DNA of 7,097 bases from an uncultured Pseudobdellovibrionaceae bacterium (GCA_937900305.1 CALCCV010000073.1:1-7097); one strand, 5' to 3'. Numbered from the stretch's first letter, positions 1 to 6,163 are shown. A program made the numbers and translations. The notes: generated by a model from the letters alone, not told the origin.

Positions 1-33
1 ACACTCTTTCCCTACACGACGCTCTTCCGATCT
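1..33 (+). other. Illumina TruSeq adapter / read 1 primer sequence (artefact)
   Basis: The first 33 bases match, from memory and without a mismatch, the Illumina TruSeq universal adapter end that serves as the read 1 sequencing primer; it begins ACACTCTTTCCC and ends CTCTTCCGATCT. It is not genomic. Read in the rmlB frame it gives the peptide FPTRRSSDL, a typical adapter-derived contaminant in predicted proteins. Genomic sequence therefore begins at base 34, and any reading frame crossing this point is chimeric. Confidence 0.97.
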
Positions 34-463
34 TGCCTTGCGCAATGAACCGCTGCCAGTCTATGGCAAGGGCCAAAATATTCGCGATTGGATTCACGTC
101 GAAGATCACTCGCAAGGCGTCCTCTTGGCTTTCGAAAAAGGCAAACCGGGTGAGTCGTATTGTTTTGGTGGTCGCTCCGAGCGCACCAATTTGGATGTCG
201 TAAAAACAATTTGTCAGCTGCTCGATGCAAAGATGCCGATGGCTAACGGAGCTTCCTACGAGTCGCAGATTCGGTTTGTCGAAGACCGAGCGGGCCACGA
301 TTTCAGATATGCGATCGATGACACGCGCGCCGAAAAAACGCTGGGTTTTGAACGCCACTATCAAGCGTTCGAGGCGGGTTTAGCTCAAACGGTGGACTGG
401 TATCTTGAAAATAAAATTTGGCTCGAGGCCGTCAGCAAAAAAAATAAGGAGAAGCTCACATGA
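34..463 (+). CDS. rmlB: dTDP-glucose 4,6-dehydratase, C-terminal part (5' truncated)
   Basis: RmlB removes water from dTDP-glucose to give dTDP-4-keto-6-deoxyglucose, the second step of dTDP-L-rhamnose synthesis, in the cytoplasm. Only about the last 140 residues are here; the family is usually 330-360 residues, so the Rossmann NAD-binding half and the catalytic Tyr-xxx-Lys lie off the left end. What remains is diagnostic: LPVYGKGQNIRDWIHVEDH near the start, then a CFGG...TNLDVVKTIC segment, then VEDRAGHDFRYAIDDTRAEKTLGF, the C-terminal substrate-binding block (usually RPGHD; here RAGHD), and the closing DWYLENKIWLE. The TTG at 38 is not a real start: the frame simply continues leftward into adapter. 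The TGA stop overlaps the ATG of rmlA (ATGA), pointing to translational coupling. Identification is firm; other NDP-sugar dehydratases are less likely given the rml neighbours. Confidence 0.95.
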
Positions 464-1332
464 AGGGGATCGTCCTCGCCGGAGGATCTGGCACTCGGTT
501 GTATCCAGCCACTAAGAGCATCAGCAAACAGATTTTGCCGATTTATGACAAACCGACGATCTATTATCCCATCTCCATTTTGATGTTGGCAGGGATTCGC
601 GAAATTTTAGTGATCTCTACCCCGAGAGATTTGCCGATGATTCAGGATCTTTTGGAGGATGGCTCTCAATTTGGAATTCAGATTCAATATGCGGAACAAC
701 CCAAGCCCGCAGGCATTGCGCAGGCTTTTTTGATCGGCGAAAAGTTCATCGGCGATGATCCATGTTCGTTGATTTTGGGTGACAATATTTTTTACGGTCA
801 CGATGTTCCCAGCCTTCTCGGAGCGGCCTTGGCGATGAAAAATGGAGCATCGATTTTTGCGTACCACGTGCAAGATCCCGAGCGCTATGGAGTTGTTGAA
901 ATCGATGCTGCCGGCAAAGCTCTCAACATTGAAGAAAAACCTCGCGCCCCTCGCTCAAACTGGGCTGTGACGGGACTTTATTGTTACGATAATAAGGTGG
1001 TGGAGTTCGCGCGAGCGTTAAAGCCTTCCGCCCGTGGCGAGCTCGAGATCACCGATTTGAATCGCATGTACTTGGATCGCGGCGAGCTCAATGTGCGGTG
1101 CTTGGGTCGGGGAGTGGCTTGGTTAGATACGGGGACTCATGAATCGTTGCTTCAATCGTCGCAATTTGTTCAGACCATTGAGGCGCGACAGGGTTTGAAG
1201 ATTGCCTGCCTTGAAGAGATCGCTTTCGCCAAAGGCTTCATCACCCGAGCTCAGTTCACCCAGCTTGCAGAAACTTATCCGAGCAGCTCTTATGGAGTTT
1301 ATCTAAGAGATCTCCTAAAACACTATCCTTGA
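460..1332 (+). CDS. rmlA: Glucose-1-phosphate thymidylyltransferase
   Basis: RmlA joins dTTP and glucose-1-phosphate to give dTDP-glucose and pyrophosphate, the first and usually feedback-controlled step to dTDP-L-rhamnose. The 290 residues match the family's usual length (about 290). The nucleotidyltransferase signature GGSGTRLYPATKSISKQ sits at residues 8-24 with the expected catalytic lysine at 23. Metal-binding aspartates are at 108 (LILGDNIFYG) and 223 (WLDTGTH). EEKP is at 158-161, and ERYGVVE and GELEITDLN are present as in the long RmlA type. The start is supported by AAGGAG at 446-451, eight bases before the ATG, and by the N-terminal MKGIVLAGGSGTR that begins directly with the first beta strand. 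It overlaps rmlB by 4 bases and is followed 7 bases later by kdsA. Nothing is missing. GalU-type UTP enzymes are ruled out by the KSISKQ and WLDTGTH motifs. Confidence 0.97.
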   Translation: MKGIVLAGGSGTRLYPATKSISKQILPIYDKPTIYYPISILMLAGIREILVISTPRDLPMIQDLLEDGSQFGIQIQYAEQPKPAGIAQAFLIGEKFIGDDPCSLILGDNIFYGHDVPSLLGAALAMKNGASIFAYHVQDPERYGVVEIDAAGKALNIEEKPRAPRSNWAVTGLYCYDNKVVEFARALKPSARGELEITDLNRMYLDRGELNVRCLGRGVAWLDTGTHESLLQSSQFVQTIEARQGLKIACLEEIAFAKGFITRAQFTQLAETYPSSSYGVYLRDLLKHYP

Positions 1333-1339
1333 GGTCAAA

Positions 1340-2188
1340 ATGCAGTCATTTGCGCCATTGAAAAAAATGGTTACCGCTCAAATCGCTTCGCAATCCATCA
1401 CCTGGGGTGACGGAAAAAATTGGGTTCTATTCGCCGGACCTGACATCATTGAAGATGAAGGAATGGTCCTCGAAGTGGCGGCGGAATTAAAGAGAATCAC
1501 CACGAAACTGGGAATTCCTTGGATTTTAAAATGCTCCTACGACAAAGCCAATCGTCAAAGCCTGGGCAGCTTTCGTGGTCCCGGTAAAAAAGAGGCGGCG
1601 GCCACTCTTGGTAAAATCAAAGCGAAGATAGGCTGTGGCCTATTGACGGATGTCCACGAAACACCCGAAGTGGAGTGGATGCAAGAAGTGGCGGACGTGA
1701 TTCAAATTCCCGCGTTTTTGAGCCGGCAAACCGATCTTCTCGTCGCCGCAGCGAAAACAGGCAAAGTGATTCATATTAAAAAAGGTCAATTCTTAGCTCC
1801 ATGGGATATGAAAGCGATCGCCAATAAGGCGTTTGAAACTGGCAATGATAAAATTCTTTTGTGTGAGCGCGGAACCACATTTGGTTACAATCGATTGATC
1901 AACGATATGACTGGATTGGTCGAAATGCGGGATCTTGGATTTCCTGTCATTATGGATGTCACCCACTCCACTCAACTACCCGGTGCAACTGGCACGAGCA
2001 GTGGGGGTCGCCGCGAAATGGTTTGGCCGTTGGCCCGAGCGGCGATGGCGGTCGGCGTAGATGGAATTTTCTTGGAAACGCATCCGGACCCCGACAAAGC
2101 TCTCTGCGATGGTCCCACATCGTTGCCATTGAAGGAACTCGAGAAGTTTTTGTTGAGCGTGCAAAAGATTTCACAAACTCACAGCTAA
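1340..2188 (+). CDS. kdsA: 3-deoxy-D-manno-octulosonate 8-phosphate synthase (KDO-8-P synthase), unusual metal-site residue
   Basis: KdsA condenses arabinose-5-phosphate with PEP to KDO-8-phosphate, the first committed step to the KDO of lipopolysaccharide inner core. It belongs to the DAHP synthase I/KDSA aldolase family (TIM barrel). Length 282 fits the family. Visible family residues: K64, the DKANR motif at 68-72 (followed by Q, where Ser or Thr is usual), SFRGPG at 77-82, TDVHE at 103-107, QIPAFLSRQTDL at 122-133, KKGQF at 147-151, ERGTTFGYN at 176-184, DVTHSTQ at 206-212, SGGRR at 221-225, ETHPDP at 246-251 and CDGP at 256-259. Of the four metal-site positions known from the Aquifex enzyme, H209, E246 and D257 are present. 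The fourth, Cys in metal-dependent and Asn in metal-independent enzymes, is Asp35 (FAGPDIIED). The ATG has GAGG five bases upstream, overlapping the rmlA stop; ATG at 1367 is a weaker alternative. Function as KdsA is very likely; metal dependence is open. Confidence 0.93.
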   Translation: MQSFAPLKKMVTAQIASQSITWGDGKNWVLFAGPDIIEDEGMVLEVAAELKRITTKLGIPWILKCSYDKANRQSLGSFRGPGKKEAAATLGKIKAKIGCGLLTDVHETPEVEWMQEVADVIQIPAFLSRQTDLLVAAAKTGKVIHIKKGQFLAPWDMKAIANKAFETGNDKILLCERGTTFGYNRLINDMTGLVEMRDLGFPVIMDVTHSTQLPGATGTSSGGRREMVWPLARAAMAVGVDGIFLETHPDPDKALCDGPTSLPLKELEKFLLSVQKISQTHS

Positions 2189-2203
2189 GCAGATTGTAGC
2201 AAA

Positions 2204-3085
2204 ATGACCTTAATATTCGGAAAATCTGGTCAAGTGGCTTCAAGTTTAAAAAGACTCTTGCCACCTCAACACGCTCTCTTTGTTGGCGCAGACGAATGCA
2301 ATTTTGCAAATTTAGATTTGATTGCGCCGCTGCTCGACCGAGTGCAACCCAAAGACATCATTGTTTGTTCCGCCTACACTCAAGTTGACAAGGCAGAAAC
2401 CGAACGAGATCTCGCTGAAAAAATAAATCACTTCAGCCTAGAAAAGATTGGTTCGTGGGCTGCGAAAAATAACGCACGAGTCGTGAGCTATTCTACGGAC
2501 TATGTCTATCCCGGTGAAGGAGAAGCGGCCCAATCTGAAGAGTCTCCGACTCAACCTGCAAACTGGTATGGCGAAACCAAACTTCGCGGCGAGACAGCTT
2601 TGCTAAAGTCCTGCCCACGGACCGTCATATTGCGAACGTCGTGGGTGTACTCTGAATACGGTCATAATTTTGTAAAGACGATGTTAAAACTCGCTCGAGA
2701 CCGATCCGAGTTGAACATTGTGGCGGATCAAGTTGGTGCCCCCACCTACGCTGAAGATTTAGCAAAGGCTACGTTGCAAATTCTCGGCGCTTGGACGAGT
2801 GATCAAGACACTTCGGGAGTTTACAACTGCGCGGGTGGTGGAAGTACGTCCTGGTTTTTCTTTGCCAACGCCATTTTTGAAAAATGGCGAATCCTTGGTC
2901 ACACGCTAGCCATTCAAAATGTTCATCCCATCGCGAGCGAACGTTATCCTACGCCCGCAAAGCGACCAAAAAACTCGCGATTGAATCAAACTAAATTGCT
3001 AAGGAAATTTGACATTAGATTGCCAAATTGGGATCAATCCCTCGAAACTTGCCTACGGAGATTGCATGAAAATTCAGACGTTTGA
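2204..3085 (+). CDS. rmlD: dTDP-4-dehydrorhamnose reductase
   Basis: RmlD reduces dTDP-4-keto-L-rhamnose to dTDP-L-rhamnose with NAD(P)H, the last step of the pathway. It is an extended short-chain dehydrogenase/reductase of 293 residues, the usual length. The nucleotide-binding motif is FGKSGQV at 5-11, the SAYTQVDKAE block is at 56-65, STDYVY at 97-102, the catalytic WYGETK (Tyr122, Lys126) at 121-126, RTSWVYS at 144-150, the DQVGAPTYAEDLA substrate block at 175-187, and PAKRPKNSRL at 251-260, all typical of RmlD. The ATG lies 15 bases after the kdsA stop with no clear Shine-Dalgarno sequence in AGATTGTAGCAAA, so it probably relies on coupling to kdsA. The start is still convincing because MTLIFGKSG begins straight at the first beta strand. 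The last 20 bases overlap rmlC. Confidence 0.95.
   Translation: MTLIFGKSGQVASSLKRLLPPQHALFVGADECNFANLDLIAPLLDRVQPKDIIVCSAYTQVDKAETERDLAEKINHFSLEKIGSWAAKNNARVVSYSTDYVYPGEGEAAQSEESPTQPANWYGETKLRGETALLKSCPRTVILRTSWVYSEYGHNFVKTMLKLARDRSELNIVADQVGAPTYAEDLAKATLQILGAWTSDQDTSGVYNCAGGGSTSWFFFANAIFEKWRILGHTLAIQNVHPIASERYPTPAKRPKNSRLNQTKLLRKFDIRLPNWDQSLETCLRRLHENSDV
3057..3060 (+). promoter_or_regulatory. Ribosome binding site deciding the rmlC start
   Basis: GGAG lies five bases before the ATG at 3066, inside the rmlD coding sequence. It favours this ATG over the longer frame that opens at 3009, whose extra 19 residues have no family match and would overlap rmlD by 77 bases. Confidence 0.7.
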
Positions 3086-3620
3086 TATTGAAGGCCCAAG
3101 ACTTTGCTTTTTAGATGCTTATTCGGACCAGCGCGGATTTTTTGTTGAACGTTTGCGAACTTCTTGGTTGCCCGAGATGAAGGTGCTGAATCAAATTGAT
3201 CAGCTCAATTTTTCGCGATCTGAACCCAATGTTCTTCGTGGTTTGCACTATCAGTACGATGCTCCTCAGGGAAAGTTAGTGACCGCCACCCGGGGTCGAG
3301 TATTTGATGTGGCCGTCGACATTCGGGCAAATTCTCCAACGTTTGGTCAATCAGTTTCGGTGGTTCTTGACGGCGCCACACCCAGTTGGTTTTGGGTGCC
3401 AGCGGGATTTGCTCACGGCTTTTTAGTGATTGGGAATGAACCAGCGGACGTGATGTACGCGGTCGACACAAATTACAACGGTGCGGGTGAAGGTGCGATC
3501 GTTTGGAATGATCCCGACTTGGCCATCAAATGGCCCAACGAGGGGCCAGTGAATATTTCGGGCAAAGATGCCGCTGCCCCCACATTTAAATCTTACCTCG
3601 CCAGTCCGAAGTTTCGATAG
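3066..3620 (+). CDS. rmlC: dTDP-4-dehydrorhamnose 3,5-epimerase
   Basis: RmlC epimerises C3 and C5 of dTDP-4-keto-6-deoxyglucose to give dTDP-4-keto-L-rhamnose, the third step of the pathway. It is a cupin-fold dimer; the 184 residues from this start match the usual 180-185. Motifs: DQRGFFVE at 21-28, NVLRGLHYQ at 55-63 with catalytic His61, QGKLV at 68-72 with conserved Lys70, FDVAVDIRANSPTFG at 80-94, PAGFAHGFLV at 112-121, and Tyr131 in DVMYAVDTNY, which aligns with the catalytic tyrosine of the usual YKxTDYY segment. The C-terminal half of that segment and the following insert (NGAGEGAIVWNDPDLAIKWP) are a little divergent but keep the WNDP..I.WP pattern. It is the last gene of the plus-strand run, overlaps rmlD by 20 bases, and ends 6 bases from the stop of the opposing glycosyltransferase gene. 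Confidence 0.95.
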   Translation: MKIQTFDIEGPRLCFLDAYSDQRGFFVERLRTSWLPEMKVLNQIDQLNFSRSEPNVLRGLHYQYDAPQGKLVTATRGRVFDVAVDIRANSPTFGQSVSVVLDGATPSWFWVPAGFAHGFLVIGNEPADVMYAVDTNYNGAGEGAIVWNDPDLAIKWPNEGPVNISGKDAAAPTFKSYLASPKFR

Positions 3621-3626
3621 CGGCTT

Positions 3627-4403
3627 TCAACGGCGCAGCCACAGCGAGTTTATCAGGTAAGCTAAAAAATAATAAGCACTCGATAGAGGGTCTAATTTAA
3701 ACTCTCGCCGAAAGAGCTGCCATTTTGACAAAGCCACTTTCCATTTGTTCGCAGATCGAGAGCCCCTGACGATTCGATACTGAGCCAAAATCTGGGGCAA
3801 GGGTTTGCAGATCACCCCGCCACCGAGCAACTCGTGCCAAAAAATCCAATCTTCGTTGTGAACCTGACGAAATCGAACGTCACCAATCGCAGATTTTTCG
3901 ACCATCGCAGTGAGACAGCCAATCCGGTTTAACGTCAGCAAATCTTTGGCTTTCAAATCTCGATCGGCATGGCGCTGAACGGGCAATAGTTTTCCGTCTT
4001 CCGAAATCCATTGATAAGAGTGATGTGAAAATTTTGCGAGAGTTCGCTGCATAAATTGCACTTGCGTGGACAGCTTCTCCGGTAACCACAGATCATCGGC
4101 ATCTAGGAAGGCCAGATATTTTCCTTGCGCCTCATCAATGCCGACATTGCGATTGGCCGAAACTCCGCCGACTGCGGGACCAGAAACCAACCGAAAGTTC
4201 TCGTGGCTTTGGCAAAATAAAAACGCGATCGTCCGCGTCTCTTCGTTGCACTTCGCATCGATGATCAGAAGGGCTTCGAAGTTTTTGCAAGTCTGGGCCG
4301 CCAGAGATTGTAGAGTCAGCCCCAAAAATCGTTCGGCGTTATAAACTGGAAGGATGACCGAGACTGATGGTGGTACCGCGTTCTTGATATCCGTCGCTGT
4401 CAT
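3627..4403 (-). CDS. Family 2 glycosyltransferase
   Basis: A 258-residue GT-A fold glycosyltransferase that should move a sugar from a nucleotide-sugar donor to a glycan or lipid carrier; donor and acceptor cannot be read from sequence. The opening VSVILPVYNAERFL (14-27) and LQSLAAQT (31-38) are classic GT2. SANRNVGIDEAQGKYLAFLDADDLWLPEK (83-111, gapped here only by motif) holds the metal-binding DxD as DADD at 101-104. The probable catalytic base is in HNEDWIFW (182-189). The usual VDDGSTD stretch after the second strand is instead IIDAKCNEE at 47-55, an odd departure. There is no long membrane anchor; the C-terminal YYFLAYLINSLWL (244-256) is hydrophobic and may touch the membrane. The ATG is one base after the galU stop and has no clear ribosome binding site, so it is probably coupled to galU. 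Context suggests lipopolysaccharide or capsule work, perhaps as a rhamnosyl- or glucosyltransferase, but that is inference. Confidence 0.9.
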   Translation of the reverse strand: MTATDIKNAVPPSVSVILPVYNAERFLGLTLQSLAAQTCKNFEALLIIDAKCNEETRTIAFLFCQSHENFRLVSGPAVGGVSANRNVGIDEAQGKYLAFLDADDLWLPEKLSTQVQFMQRTLAKFSHHSYQWISEDGKLLPVQRHADRDLKAKDLLTLNRIGCLTAMVEKSAIGDVRFRQVHNEDWIFWHELLGGGVICKPLPQILAQYRIVRGSRSANKWKVALSKWQLFRREFKLDPLSSAYYFLAYLINSLWLRR

Positions 4404-4404
4404 T

Positions 4405-5304
4405 TTACAGTCTTAAAGTTTTAAGGTATAAGCGCAACTCTTCACCAATTTCAGGGTGTTCGAGACCAAGTTCGATATTGGCCTTGAGAAAGCCGAGTTT
4501 ATCACCCGCATCATACCTTCGGGTGCCGGCCAGATCCATCACCCAAAGTAAATCTCTATTAGCGAGTGTCGCCATAGCATCTGAGAGTTGAATTTCGCCT
4601 TTCACTCCGGCGGACTGATTTTCTAAAATATTAAAAATTTCTGAAGTGAACGTGTACCTGCCGGGTAAAGCAAAGCAGCTGGGTGCAACTGAAGTTTCAG
4701 GCTTTTCCACCACGCCGTTCACTTTTTGAACGGCGCCACCACGAAGCTTTTTAAGCTCGCCCGTCAGACTGACAATTCCGTATTTGCTCACTTCGGTTTT
4801 TGGGACTGCGATGACACCGACGACGGACTCGCCCAGCTCCTCAAAGGCCGATTTGAGTTTACCCATTGCCGTAGTCCCGTCGGCGGCGGGTACAGAAATC
4901 TCGTCACCCAAAAGTACGGCAAAGGGCTCGTTACCAACGGCAGGTTTGGCTGAATACACGGCGTGACCCAAACCCTTGGCTTCCTTTTGGCGAATACTGA
5001 CGATATTGGCCATATCTTTGATGGAGCGAATCTTTTGCAGCAGTTCCGTTTTGTTTTCTTTGAGTAACTTGTCTTCCAATTCGTAGCTGGTATCAAAAAA
5101 ATCTTCGAGAGGATATTTGTGTCGTCCGGTAATGAAAATGATATCTTCAATTCCCGCTTTTACAGCTTCTTCGATGACATAAAAAATAATTGGCGCATCG
5201 ACGATCGGTAGCATTTCTTTTGGAATGGACTTCGTCGCTGGCAAAAATCGAGTTCCCAAACCAGCAACCGGAATGACGGCTTTTTTCAACGTATGATGTT
5301 TCAT
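4405..5304 (-). CDS. galU: UTP--glucose-1-phosphate uridylyltransferase (UDP-glucose pyrophosphorylase)
   Basis: GalU makes UDP-glucose from UTP and glucose-1-phosphate, feeding glycosyltransferases and UDP-sugar pathways; it draws on the same glucose-1-phosphate pool as RmlA. The 299 residues match bacterial GalU (about 290-300). Motifs: AVIPVAGLGTRFLPATKSIP (9-28) then KEMLP, FYVIEEAVKAGI (41-52), the GalU-specific DFFDTSYELE (68-77), LLGDEI (131-136, normally LLGDD), SKYGIV (173-178), VEKP (199-202), GRYTFTSEIF (215-224), GEIQLSDA (236-243) and YDAGDKLGFLKA (264-275). The start is fixed by an in-frame TAG 12 bases upstream and by the family's N-terminus; AGGAGG lies 12 bases upstream, slightly far. 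It is preceded by a 361-base non-coding stretch and followed one base later by the glycosyltransferase gene. RmlA is excluded by SIPKEMLP and by the lack of WLDTGTH. Confidence 0.97.
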   Translation of the reverse strand: MKHHTLKKAVIPVAGLGTRFLPATKSIPKEMLPIVDAPIIFYVIEEAVKAGIEDIIFITGRHKYPLEDFFDTSYELEDKLLKENKTELLQKIRSIKDMANIVSIRQKEAKGLGHAVYSAKPAVGNEPFAVLLGDEISVPAADGTTAMGKLKSAFEELGESVVGVIAVPKTEVSKYGIVSLTGELKKLRGGAVQKVNGVVEKPETSVAPSCFALPGRYTFTSEIFNILENQSAGVKGEIQLSDAMATLANRDLLWVMDLAGTRRYDAGDKLGFLKANIELGLEHPEIGEELRLYLKTLRL

Positions 5305-5316
5305 TCGGCAAACCTA

Positions 5317-5322
5317 CCTCCT
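5317..5322 (-). promoter_or_regulatory. Ribosome binding site of galU
   Basis: AGGAGG on the minus strand, a perfect anti-Shine-Dalgarno match, ends 12 bases before the galU ATG. The spacing is longer than the usual 5-9. No alternative start lies between, since the only in-frame codons are TAG, GTT, TGC and CGA. Confidence 0.75.
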
Positions 5323-5400
5323 CTTTCGAGACGGATCAAGTGCGGGCCTTGCAGAGTTCACGTGGTAGGAATTGGGTCGGATTTCGCGATTTTTGCTAAA

Positions 5401-5419
5401 GTGCAAGGTTCACTTGCAC
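5401..5419. repeat. Perfect 7-bp inverted repeat in the galU leader
   Basis: GTGCAAG, a five-base spacer GTTCA, then CTTGCAC. It lies about 97 bases upstream of the galU ATG. It could be an operator for a dimeric regulator or a small hairpin in the 5' leader of the mRNA. There is no U-tract after it on either strand, so it is not a standard intrinsic terminator. Role unknown. Confidence 0.5.
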
Positions 5420-5665
5420 AAACGATGTCGAAAATTGAGCACAATCCGCAGTTTTTGAAACGCATCTTTCGCTAGTCCGCAGGCGGGTCTACAGTGAAAC
5501 TAGGAGTGAAATATTAGTGCGCAGCCAAAATGTGAACCTGCTCGCCGATGTGATGCAAAGCTCGGTGGGACATGAAAGCAGCGGCTGTCATTTTGCCGAA
5601 AGATGTTTTTGATTTTCTAAATTAGACATCTCTTACGATCGTGAATGTCGTTCGCAAAATCGGAT

Positions 5666-6163
5666 TTATTTGTTCCCTTGGGGTTGGGCTCCATCGATTC
5701 CATTTTTTTCCGAGGTTTCGCCCGAATTTCGAAGTGCGGGATCTATGGGTTTTTGACTAGGAATTCCCCCGGCGGCCTCCCAAGCCGCGTAGTCTTCAAG
5801 AAATTTTTTACGCTCGTTGACGGAGTCCTCGCGGTCTCTCGCATTGTCATCCTCATTTTTGGCGTCAATGTAGGCTGCGCTTTGCTCTAGGGGCACCGGT
5901 CGCTCGTCGCCAAGATAAACAGCGACCCCATCTTGAAAGTGAACTTCTTTGTCGTAGCGTTGGCTTTGATCATAAAATCGGTAGAGCCATCGGTCTTTGC
6001 CGTGAAAACGCAGTGAAGCTTTGGGGCTGCCCATGATCTCTAAAACGTCGCCTTTATCCATGCCTGGATGAAGTTCGTTCCATGAGTTTAACTCGGAAGT
6101 TTGGCAACCGACGTTCATTGCAAACACGAACATTGACACTAAGGGGGTAAGATTGAATTTCAC
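5666..6163 (-). CDS. BamE/SmpA-OmlA-like small lipoprotein with charged C-terminal extension
   Basis: Residues 28-85 resemble the SmpA/OmlA fold of BamE: WNELHPGMDKGDVLEIMGSPKA carries the GM.K.DV...GSP pattern, followed by RWLYRFYD (58-65) and the strand EVHFQDGVAVYLG. In BamE this domain helps outer-membrane protein insertion; other proteins share the fold, so the role here is inferred. The first 20 residues look like a short lipoprotein signal peptide ending in Cys20 (AMNVGCQ), though Asn at -3 is atypical where Leu is usual. After about residue 90 comes a tail rich in Asp, Glu, Lys and Asn (KNEDDNARDREDSVNERKK), probably extended or coiled. At 165 residues it is longer than typical BamE (about 110). 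The start is GTG with a TAA three codons before it; ATG at 6133 would leave too short a signal sequence. The ribosome binding site is poor. It is divergent from the 77-residue gene. Confidence 0.75.
   Translation of the reverse strand: MKFNLTPLVSMFVFAMNVGCQTSELNSWNELHPGMDKGDVLEIMGSPKASLRFHGKDRWLYRFYDQSQRYDKEVHFQDGVAVYLGDERPVPLEQSAAYIDAKNEDDNARDREDSVNERKKFLEDYAAWEAAGGIPSQKPIDPALRNSGETSEKNGIDGAQPQGNK

Larger units (their letters stand above)
5305..5665. other. Non-coding stretch between the BamE-like gene and galU
   Basis: This 361-base stretch lies upstream of galU and downstream of the BamE-like lipoprotein gene, both on the minus strand. It must contain the galU leader and probably its promoter. 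I see the AGGAGG site at 5317-5322 and a perfect inverted repeat at 5401-5419. A TAATAT hexamer on the minus strand (5516-5511) could be a -10 element, but nothing near a good -35 sits 16-18 bases upstream, so I do not call a promoter. No convincing terminator for the BamE-like gene is visible; AGATGT/ACATCT arms at 5601-5606 and 5625-5630 are too short and too far apart. Short open frames here lack start signals and protein character. No tRNA or known riboswitch pattern was recognised. Confidence 0.6.

Noticed and set aside
12..230. Minus-strand open frame at the left end
   Set aside because: It overlaps adapter sequence and lies opposite the well-supported rmlB; its protein has no recognisable character.
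1340..2188. DAHP synthase or NeuB-type sialic acid synthase instead of KdsA
   Set aside because: DKANR, SFRGPG, QIPAFLSRQTDL and CDGPTSLPL are KdsA motifs; NeuB lacks them and has a C-terminal SAF domain that is absent here.
3009..3065. Longer N-terminus for rmlC
   Set aside because: The extra 19 residues are out-of-frame rmlD sequence without family support; the ATG at 3066 has GGAG five bases upstream and gives the normal RmlC length.
3621..3660. Shared bidirectional terminator between rmlC and the glycosyltransferase gene
   Set aside because: Only short 4-5 bp GGCT/AGCC arms are visible, with no T-run on either side.
5572..5625. 17-residue plus-strand frame (MKAAAVILPKDVFDFLN) as a leader peptide or gene remnant
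   Set aside because: It is too short to judge, has only a GGTGGG site very close to the ATG, and is followed by nothing on the plus strand that it could regulate.
5645..5890. Plus-strand open frame opposite the BamE-like gene
   Set aside because: The opposite strand has a recognisable SmpA/OmlA-type domain; this frame has no ribosome binding site and no family features.
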